Assembly (NCBI GenBank): GCA_028292305.1
Contig: JAQGMQ010000877.1
Location: 1-10,674 of the forward strand
DNA length: 10,674 nucleotides
DNA from: Rhodoferax sp.
Lineage (GTDB): Bacteria; Pseudomonadota; Gammaproteobacteria; Burkholderiales; Burkholderiaceae_C
Direction of reading: 5' to 3'
Below, piece after piece: positions 6,295-10,674 of the stretch (its first letter is position 1; each line of letters opens with the position of its first letter). The position numbers and the translations under genes are program-made. A model generated the notes under the pieces. The model did no database searches, was not told the DNA's origin, and saw nothing but the letters and a program-made list of their open reading frames with translations.

Positions 6295-8010
6295 AGCGAC
6301 ACCACTTTCGACTACATCATCATCGGCGCCGGCACGGCGGGTTGCCTGCTGGCCAACCGCTTGAGCGCCGACGCCAGCAAACGCGTGCTGCTGATCGAGG
6401 CCGGGCCGAAGGACGACTACCACTGGATCCACATTCCCGTGGGTTACCTGTACTGCATCGGCAACCCGCGCACCGACTGGCTCTACAACACCGAGCCGGA
6501 CGCGGGGTTGAACGGGCGATCACTGCGGTATCCGCGTGGCAAGACGCTGGGCGGTTCGTCGAGCATCAACGGCATGATCTACACCCGCGGCCAGGCGCGC
6601 GACTACGACCTGTGGGCCCAGCTGACGGGCGAGGAGGCCTGGTCGTGGCAGGAGTCGCTGCCCTATTTCAAGCTGCACGAGGACTACTACAAAGGCGCTG
6701 ATGCGCTGCACGGCGCGCGCGGCACCACACCCGAGCTGCTGAACGGCGCCAGCGCCGCCAACAGCTACTGGCACACGCTGCAGCACCGCAACGCGGGCGG
6801 CGAATGGCGCATCGAAAAACAGCGGTTGCGCTGGGACGTGCTGGACGCCGTGGCGGCGGCGGCGCAGCAGGCCGGCATTCCAGCCACCGACGACTTCAAC
6901 CGCGGCGACAACGAGGGTGTGGGTTACTTCGAGGTCACGCAGAAGAGCGGCTGGCGTTGGAACACGGCCAAGGCCTTTCTGCGGCCCACGTGTTACGCCC
7001 GACCGAATTTCGAGTTGTGGACCGGCGCCCAGGTGGCCAGGCTGAGCCTGGCGCCGCAAGAGGACGGCAGCCAGCGCTGCACGGGGGCCCAGGTGGTGAC
7101 CGGCGGCGGCGACAAAGTCAAGGTGCGGGCGACCCGCGAGGTGATCCTGTGTGCCGGCAGCATCGGCTCGCCGCAGATTCTGCAGCTCTCGGGCATCGGC
7201 CCGGCCGCACTGCTGCAGGGCCTGGGCATCACGACCGAGATGGACCTGCCCGGCGTGGGCGCCAACCTGCAGGACCATCTGCAGATTCGGGCCGTGTTCA
7301 AGGTGAAGGACGTGCCTACGCTGAACGTGTTGTCCAGCAGCCTCTGGGGCAAGGCCAAGATCGGGCTCGAATACGCGCTGAAGCGCACCGGGCCGATGAG
7401 CATGGCGCCGTCGCAACTGGGCGCTTTCACGCGCAGCGACCCGGCCCAGCCTTACCCGAACATCGAATACCACGTGCAACCGCTGTCGCTGGACGCGTTC
7501 GGCGACCCGCTGCACAGCTTCGCGGCGGTGACGGCGAGCGTCTGCAATTTGAACCCGACCAGCCGCGGCACGGTGCACCTCAAGACCCCGCGTTTCGAGG
7601 ACGCGCCCGCCATCGCGCCCAACTACCTCAGCACCGCCGAAGACCGCCAGGTGGCCGCCGACTCGCTGCGGCTGACGCGGCGCATCATGGCGCAGCCGGC
7701 GCTGGCCAGGCTGCAGCCCGAGGAATGGAAACCTGGCGTGCAGTTCCAGACCGACGAGGAACTGGCCAAGCTGGCTGGCGACATCGCCACCACCATCTTC
7801 CACCCCGTAGGCACGACCAAGATGGGCAGCGCCGACGACCCGATGGCCGTGGTCGATGCGCGGCTCAAGGTGCGCGGCGTGTCGGGCCTGCGCGTGGTGG
7901 ACGCCGGTGTGATGCCGACCATCACCAGCGGCAACACCAATGCGCCGGTGCTGATGATTGCCGAAAAGGCCGCGCACTGGATTGCGGAGGACGCCGCCCG
8001 GGCTCCGTGA
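6292..8010 (+). CDS. GMC family FAD-dependent oxidoreductase (choline/alcohol dehydrogenase-like)
   Basis: 572 aa from TTG 6292. FAD binding: G12-x-G14-x-x-G17 and E36 at the end of beta-2 (LLIEAG). GMC signature 1 is at residues 81-100 (PRGKTLGGSSSINGMIYTRG), and signature 2 is GSIGSPQILQLSGIG at 289-303. The catalytic His-Asn pair is H504 (FHPVGTTKMG) and N548 (SGNTNAP), 44 residues apart as in choline oxidase/dehydrogenases. These enzymes oxidise primary alcohols or choline-like substrates; the physiological alcohol is not readable, so BetA or AlkJ is not assigned. The start choice follows the GGAGA site; ATG 6244 would give 588 aa with a Pro/Gly-rich extension absent from typical N-termini that begin just before FDYIIIGAG. 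No dedicated aldehyde dehydrogenase or transporter is adjacent. Confidence 0.95.
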   Translation: MSDTTFDYIIIGAGTAGCLLANRLSADASKRVLLIEAGPKDDYHWIHIPVGYLYCIGNPRTDWLYNTEPDAGLNGRSLRYPRGKTLGGSSSINGMIYTRGQARDYDLWAQLTGEEAWSWQESLPYFKLHEDYYKGADALHGARGTTPELLNGASAANSYWHTLQHRNAGGEWRIEKQRLRWDVLDAVAAAAQQAGIPATDDFNRGDNEGVGYFEVTQKSGWRWNTAKAFLRPTCYARPNFELWTGAQVARLSLAPQEDGSQRCTGAQVVTGGGDKVKVRATREVILCAGSIGSPQILQLSGIGPAALLQGLGITTEMDLPGVGANLQDHLQIRAVFKVKDVPTLNVLSSSLWGKAKIGLEYALKRTGPMSMAPSQLGAFTRSDPAQPYPNIEYHVQPLSLDAFGDPLHSFAAVTASVCNLNPTSRGTVHLKTPRFEDAPAIAPNYLSTAEDRQVAADSLRLTRRIMAQPALARLQPEEWKPGVQFQTDEELAKLAGDIATTIFHPVGTTKMGSADDPMAVVDARLKVRGVSGLRVVDAGVMPTITSGNTNAPVLMIAEKAAHWIAEDAARAP

Positions 8011-8037
8011 AGCTTAAAAAAGCGTTGTTTCAATCTA

Positions 8038-8090
8038 CGGCCGAGCCAACCCTGCTCAACCGTAATCGATCGGCCGCAAAACGGCAGGGT
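8038..8090 (+). other. Interleaved inverted repeats (possible pseudoknot)
   Basis: CGGCCGA (8038-8044) pairs perfectly with TCGGCCG (8070-8076), and ACCCTGC (8049-8055) pairs perfectly with GCAGGGT (8084-8090). The order A-B-A'-B' is the topology of an H-type pseudoknot with connecting loops of 4, 14 and 7 nt. Caveat: CGGCCG is itself palindromic, so the A pairing is less informative than the B pairing. It lies 28 bp past the GMC stop, so it could also act as a 3' UTR structure. Confidence 0.4.
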
Positions 8091-8109
8091 AAATCCCGAT
8101 GCCCCGGCT

Positions 8110-8122
8110 TGGTGCAGCACCA
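8110..8122. promoter_or_regulatory. Perfect palindrome TGGTGCAGCACCA (operator-like)
   Basis: Six-base half-sites TGGTGC and GCACCA surround a central A. The spacing suits a dimeric DNA-binding regulator, but no regulator gene is in the window and it occurs once. TACAGT (8123-8128) follows immediately and could be a -10 element, in which case this would be an operator overlapping a promoter. A small RNA hairpin is the alternative. Confidence 0.35.
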
Positions 8123-8207
8123 TACAGTAGCGCCACTTGCACACAGGCTCTGGCCTGTCAAAGCGAGGGACCGAGGAGACAGCCCAACAAGCAGAACATC
8201 ATTCAGA

Positions 8208-8229
8208 CATCCGATACGAGATGTTTTTT
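8208..8229 (+). terminator. First terminator hairpin
   Basis: ACATCCG-ATA-CG(A)GATGT forms a 7-bp stem with one bulged A between the CG and GATGT segments, running directly into TTTTTT. It is less GC-rich than the next hairpin but the T run is good. The two hairpins are separated only by CGA. Confidence 0.55.
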
Positions 8230-8232
8230 CGA

Positions 8233-8257
8233 AGCGCCGCACTGCGGCGCTTTTTTT
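8233..8257 (+). terminator. Strong Rho-independent terminator
   Basis: AGCGCCGC (8233-8240), loop ACT (8241-8243), GCGGCGCT (8244-8251) gives a perfect 8-bp stem extendable by A-T pairs, followed by seven Ts (8251-8257). This is the clearest terminator in the window. It lies about 220 bp after the GMC stop, too far to be that gene's simple 3' end. Confidence 0.92.
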
Positions 8258-8345
8258 ATGGTCCATCGATTCGGTTAAGGTCGATGCGACGCGCTGCTCC
8301 ACCGCTCCTGAATGCGTAGCACGGGGGATGCGACAATTCCCCGCC
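8258..8345. other. Short gene-free segment with an extended -10-like site
   Basis: TGCGACAAT at 8329-8337 matches an extended -10 (TGn followed by GACAAT) nine bases before the ATG of the TSUP remnant. It may be the fossil promoter of that gene, giving a nearly leaderless message. No credible -35 is seen. Confidence 0.3.
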
Positions 8346-8560
8346 ATGGACTTGTTGCTCGTCTCGAACGCCTCCCTGCCGGCCGGTTTCATCGACGCGA
8401 TCGGCGGGGGCGGTGGGCTGACTCCACCGATCCCGCTGTTCGCTTTGGCCGCCCCCTCGCGCGCCGCCCACCCTGCCGCACAGCCTGGCGTGACCCGGGG
8501 CGCCTCTATTTGGGGCACGGATTTCGTCCCCTGGCAACGCATTTGGCGGTCCGTTTGGCG
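8346..8560 (+). pseudogene. Degenerate TSUP (TauE/SafE-type) permease remnant
   Basis: ATG 8346 opens with MDLLLVSNASLPAGFIDAIGGGGGL, the characteristic first membrane helix and glycine-rich loop of YfcA-like TSUP proteins ('AGFIDAIVGGGGL'). The same frame later recovers GASIWGTDF, matching the conserved 'GTNKxASIWGT' segment. Between these the +1 frame reads APPTL, fitting the expected 'APPATLFGTNK' stretch before reaching a TGA. This indicates compensating indels and lost residues (G-T-N-K is gone). Past about 8540 similarity dissolves into a 12-bp tandem repeat, and none of the remaining six or seven helices can be found. It cannot encode a functional permease. An intact but quite different TSUP gene begins 194 bp downstream. 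The motif comparison is from memory of the family, not an alignment. Confidence 0.7.
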
Positions 8561-8601
8561 GCCCGTATGGCAGCGCGATGGGCAGCGCGATGGGCAGCCT
8601 G
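8542..8601. repeat. Degenerate 12-bp tandem repeat, five units
   Basis: Units start at 8542, 8554, 8566, 8578 and 8590: tttggcggtccg, tttggcggcccg, tatggcagcgcg, atgggcagcgcg, atgggcagcctg. All share a central ggc(g/a)g core, and neighbouring units differ by 1-4 bases. In one frame it would encode FGGP-FGGP-YGSA-MGSA-MGSL, but no start, RBS or recognisable gene surrounds it. It sits at the decayed edge of the TSUP pseudogene. Confidence 0.75.
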
Positions 8602-8753
8602 CGGGGCCCGCGGCGCGCGCCGAAACACCGTGCGGGCTTCGGACGAGCCGGCTGCATGCCGGTGGTCGGCGGGCTGACCACGCAGACCGGCCACGACGCT
8701 TTCTTGCGCGGACCGCACCGCCAAATCAAGCCCACCCAACCTGACCCGGCGCC
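8602..8753. other. Gene-free spacer before the intact TSUP gene
   Basis: No coding feature is supported. It contains a small hairpin CCGGC-TGCAT-GCCGG (near 8649-8663). No Shine-Dalgarno or clear promoter is visible ahead of ATG 8754. It may be further decayed gene sequence, but I cannot match it to anything. Confidence 0.5.
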
Positions 8754-9506
8754 ATGGACTCCATGCTGTGGGTGGTGGTGGTCGGCGCCGTGGTCGCCGG
8801 CTTCGTGCAGGGCCTGTCGGGCTTCGCCTTCGGCCTGGTGGCGATGTCGTTCTGGGCCTGGACGCTGGACCCCCGCCTGGCCGCCACGCTGGTGGTGTTC
8901 GGCTCGCTCACCGGGCAAGTGATCGCCGCGGTGTCGGTGCGCCGCGGCTTCGACATGAAATGCCTGCTGCCCTTCGTGCTGGGCGGCCTGGCCGGCATTC
9001 CGCTGGGGGTGGCGCTGTTGCCGCGCATGGACATGGCCTGGTTTCGCCTGGTGCTGGGCGGGCTGCTGGTGCTGTGGTGCCCGGCCATGCTGATGGCCCG
9101 GCACCTGCCCCGCATCACCGCCGGCGGCCGCATCGCCGATGCCGTGGTGGGCCTGGCTGGCGGGGTGATGGGCGGCCTGGGTGGCTTCACCGGCGCCTTG
9201 CCCACGCTGTGGTGCACGCTGCGCGGCATGGAGAAGGACGCCCAGCGCGCCATCGTGCAGAACTTCAACCTGTCGATGCTGCTGGTGACCATGGGCAGCT
9301 ACCTGGCCACCGGCATCGTGACCCGGGCCATGCTGCCGATGTTCGGCGTGGTGGCCGCGGCCTTGCTGGTGCCCACGCTGCTGGGGGCGCGGCTGTACAT
9401 CGGCATCAGCGAGGCGGCGTTTCGCCGGGTGGTGCTGGGGCTGCTGACGGCTTCCGGGGTGGCGATGCTGGCGGCCTCGGTGCCGCGGCTTCTGGCGCGC
9501 CTGTAG
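8754..9506 (+). CDS. TSUP (TauE/SafE) family membrane permease
   Basis: 250 aa, with about eight hydrophobic spans in two pseudo-repeats, the usual size for the family. The first repeat has V-x-A-G-F-V-Q-G-L-S-G-F-A-F-G (residues 14-27) and the second has G-L-A-G-G-V-M-G-G-L-G-G-F-T-G (133-147), followed by L-R-G-M-x-K-D-A-Q-R (156-165), the conserved cytoplasmic loop. TSUP members move small anions such as sulfite, sulfoacetate, sulfonates or organic acids across the inner membrane; this one cannot be assigned a substrate. ATG 8754 lacks an obvious Shine-Dalgarno; ATG 8763 is an alternative. It converges on mrdA with 19 bp between stops, and sits beside the remnant of another TSUP gene of a different subgroup. 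Confidence 0.9.
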   Translation: MDSMLWVVVVGAVVAGFVQGLSGFAFGLVAMSFWAWTLDPRLAATLVVFGSLTGQVIAAVSVRRGFDMKCLLPFVLGGLAGIPLGVALLPRMDMAWFRLVLGGLLVLWCPAMLMARHLPRITAGGRIADAVVGLAGGVMGGLGGFTGALPTLWCTLRGMEKDAQRAIVQNFNLSMLLVTMGSYLATGIVTRAMLPMFGVVAAALLVPTLLGARLYIGISEAAFRRVVLGLLTASGVAMLAASVPRLLARL

Positions 9507-9525
9507 CGCGTCCTCAAGCGCTGAC

Positions 9526-10674
9526 TTAACGCCGACTCTTGTGCAGCGCCTTGGCCGCCGCCGCCGCGCTGGCGGCTGCGCTCGCGGCCGAGGCTTGCGG
9601 CATCGGCGCCATCGACGCTGCCGAGGCCAGCGCCACAGCCGAGACCGTTGCGGACGCCGCGATAGCCGGGGTGACGGCGGCGGTAGCCACGCCCGCCGCG
9701 GGCGCCACCGGCATGCCGGGCACGTCGGCCACGGCGCGCGGCTGGCCCAATGGCGTCTGGGCCTGGCCCTTCTGCACGGCCGCCAGATCCAGCTCGTTCG
9801 GGTACTGGTTCATCAGCCAGTAGTCGAACACGCGGCGGGCGATGGGCGCCGCGGCGGCGCCGCCCCAGCCGGCGTTTTCCAGCACCAGGGCCAGCGCGAT
9901 CTGCGGCTTGTCGACCGGCGCATAGGCCATGTAGAGCGCGTTGTCGCGGTAGCGCTCGGGCATGGTGTTGGCGTTGTATTTTTCGTTCTGGCCGATGGTC
10001 ACGACCTGGGCCGTGCCGGTCTTGCCGGCCGAAAGGTAACCCGAGCCCTTGAACGCCGTGGCGCCCGTGCCTTCGCTGGTGACGCCGGCCAGCGCGCGCT
10101 GGATGACGGCGATGTTGGCCGGCTTGGCCATGACTTCGGCCTTGATCTCGCGCAGCGTTTCCTTGGCGCTGCGCGTGACCACGTCGACCACTTCCTTGAC
10201 CAGGTGCGGCTTCATCTTCACGCCGTCGTTGGCGATCACGCTGGTGGCCAGCGCCAGCTGCAGCATGGTGAAGTTGTTGTAGCCCTGGCCGATGCCCAGC
10301 GAGATGGTTTCGCCCGCATACCAGCGCTGTTGTTCGGGCCGCTTGTAGGCGCGCCGCTTCCAGGCGGTGGACGGCAGCACGCCGCGCACCTCGCCGAAGA
10401 TGTCGATGCCGGTCAGCTCGCCGAAGCCGAACTTCACCAGCTCGTCATGCATCAGGTCCACGCCCATGTCGTTGGCCAGCATGTAGTAGTAGGTGTCGCA
10501 CGACTGCACGATGGAGCGGTACATGTCGACCGTGCCGTGCCCGCCTTCCTTGTCATCGCGGACGCGGTGGTTGCCGAACTGGAAGTAGCCCGGGTCGTAG
10601 ATGGTCTGCTGTGGCGTGCGCTTGCCCAGCGTGAGCGCGGCGAGCGCCATGAAGGGCTTGTAGGTGGAGCCCGG
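9526..10674 (-). CDS. mrdA: Penicillin-binding protein 2 (peptidoglycan D,D-transpeptidase), C-terminal part
   Basis: 382 residues are visible, read on the minus strand to TAA at 9526-9528; the N-terminal anchor and pedestal domain lie beyond the window edge. The fragment opens at P-G-S-T-Y-K-P, whose S-x-x-K holds the acylated serine. The second motif is S58-C-D60 (SxN/SxD position, numbering the fragment from its first residue) and the third is K218-T-G220 (AGKTGTAQ). SLGIGQGYNNFTMLQLA and MAYAPVDKPQIALALVLEN are typical of PBP2. It crosslinks lateral-wall peptidoglycan in the periplasm within the Rod complex. After the transpeptidase fold (about residue 290) comes a tail of roughly 85 residues, nearly all Ala/Pro/Ser/Val, ending in KALHKSRR. 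No rodA follows; the next gene is convergent. Confidence 0.96.
   Translation of the reverse strand, partial: PGSTYKPFMALAALTLGKRTPQQTIYDPGYFQFGNHRVRDDKEGGHGTVDMYRSIVQSCDTYYYMLANDMGVDLMHDELVKFGFGELTGIDIFGEVRGVLPSTAWKRRAYKRPEQQRWYAGETISLGIGQGYNNFTMLQLALATSVIANDGVKMKPHLVKEVVDVVTRSAKETLREIKAEVMAKPANIAVIQRALAGVTSEGTGATAFKGSGYLSAGKTGTAQVVTIGQNEKYNANTMPERYRDNALYMAYAPVDKPQIALALVLENAGWGGAAAAPIARRVFDYWLMNQYPNELDLAAVQKGQAQTPLGQPRAVADVPGMPVAPAAGVATAAVTPAIAASATVSAVALASAASMAPMPQASAASAAASAAAAAKALHKSRR

Larger units (their letters stand above)
8134..8257 (+). ncRNA. Candidate small RNA ending in a double intrinsic terminator
   Basis: About 124 nt with the architecture of a trans-acting small RNA. There is a 5' hairpin ACAGGC (8143-8148)-TCTG-GCCTGT (8153-8158), then an unstructured A/C-rich stretch with GGA motifs (AGGGA, GAGGAGA at 8159-8207), then two terminator hairpins each followed by T runs. 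No reading frame through it is credible: the only ATG (8219) runs through the terminator stem. A TACAGT at 8123-8128 could be the -10, but the -35 is poor and the 5' end is a guess. It matches no RNA family I recognise (not tmRNA, 6S, 4.5S or RNase P). Alternatives are a long GMC 3' UTR or the tail of a lost gene. Confidence 0.4.

Noticed and set aside
5352..6701. 449-aa plus-strand frame overlapping the acyltransferase and GMC genes
   Set aside because: A frame-shifted shadow of two real genes; it does not respect their boundaries and has no motif.
6520..7977. 485-aa minus-strand open frame opposite the GMC oxidoreductase
   Set aside because: Rich in His/Arg/Gly/Ala with no domain. It is the expected antisense shadow of a GC-rich gene whose plus-strand product has complete GMC motifs.
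8171..8190. Resemblance of ccgaggagacagcccaac to the SAH riboswitch core
   Set aside because: Only CCGAGGAG matches; the rest of the core, the flanking helices and a downstream ahcY-type gene are absent.
8137..8319. 60-aa ORF over the small RNA candidate
   Set aside because: It starts at a TTG without a ribosome site and reads through both terminator stems and T tracts.
6804..8744. 646-aa plus-strand frame crossing the GMC 3' half, the terminators and the pseudogene
   Set aside because: An out-of-frame shadow that reads through two intrinsic terminators; Arg/Gly-rich with no motif. Only the 8346-8560 part is meaningful, as a pseudogene remnant.
8256..9104. Minus-strand frame with PIALPIALPYGPPNGPPNALP-like repeats
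   Set aside because: The proline-rich repeats are the antisense translation of the 12-bp tandem repeat, and the rest is antisense to the intact TSUP gene.
1..10674. CRISPR array, tRNA, rRNA, insertion sequence, integron attC or phage att site
   Set aside because: No regularly spaced repeats, cloverleaf, transposase reading frame or terminal inverted repeats were seen. The only repeats are the REP-like pair, the 11-bp and the 12-bp tandem repeats.

Overview
The window is GC-rich, densely coded bacterial DNA. Third codon positions are strongly G/C-biased, Shine-Dalgarno sites take the GGAGAC/AGGAG form, and it carries a Bug/TctC-type periplasmic receptor, a GMC oxidoreductase and a REP-like GACAGGCTCAG palindrome pair. 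Together these suggest a betaproteobacterium of the Burkholderiales, most likely a Comamonadaceae-type genome. This is inferred from gene style only; there is no rRNA or other phylogenetic marker to fix it.

Layout. (1) 2-2281, + strand: the tail of an NAD-dependent epimerase-like protein, a Gfo/Idh/MocA dehydrogenase 20 bp behind it, a 154-bp gap holding a REP-like inverted pair, and a classical SDR. These three NAD(P)-linked enzymes look like part of a carbohydrate or polyol/sugar-acid catabolic locus; the substrate cannot be read from sequence. (2) 2282-4569, +: a small conserved-type hypothetical protein with its own promoter and RBS, a Bug-family solute receptor with a twin-arginine-like signal peptide and no permease partner in view, and a second hypothetical protein of 155 aa. 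(3) 4570-6075, +: a 324-bp gene-free stretch containing a short leader ORF, then an OafA-type membrane acyltransferase whose start overlaps the leader stop. (4) 6076-8010, +: a GMC-family FAD oxidoreductase, probably starting at TTG. (5) 8011-8753: about 740 bp without an intact gene. It holds several perfect inverted repeats, two consecutive intrinsic-terminator hairpins (8208-8257), a degenerate TSUP-family pseudogene (8346-8560) and a 12-bp degenerate tandem repeat (8542-8601). (6) 8754-9506, +: an intact TSUP-family permease, convergent with (7) 9526-10674, -: penicillin-binding protein 2 (mrdA), truncated by the window edge exactly at the catalytic PGSTYKP motif.

Most of the window is ordinary metabolic and housekeeping content. 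The part most worth a second look is 8038-8257, where interleaved inverted repeats, compact hairpins and a double terminator lie in a stretch with no credible coding potential. It is a candidate small RNA or structured 3' UTR. The adjacent TSUP pseudogene beside an intact, divergent TSUP paralogue is the clearest evolutionary observation. I see no defence system, CRISPR array, IS element, integron, prophage module or tRNA.
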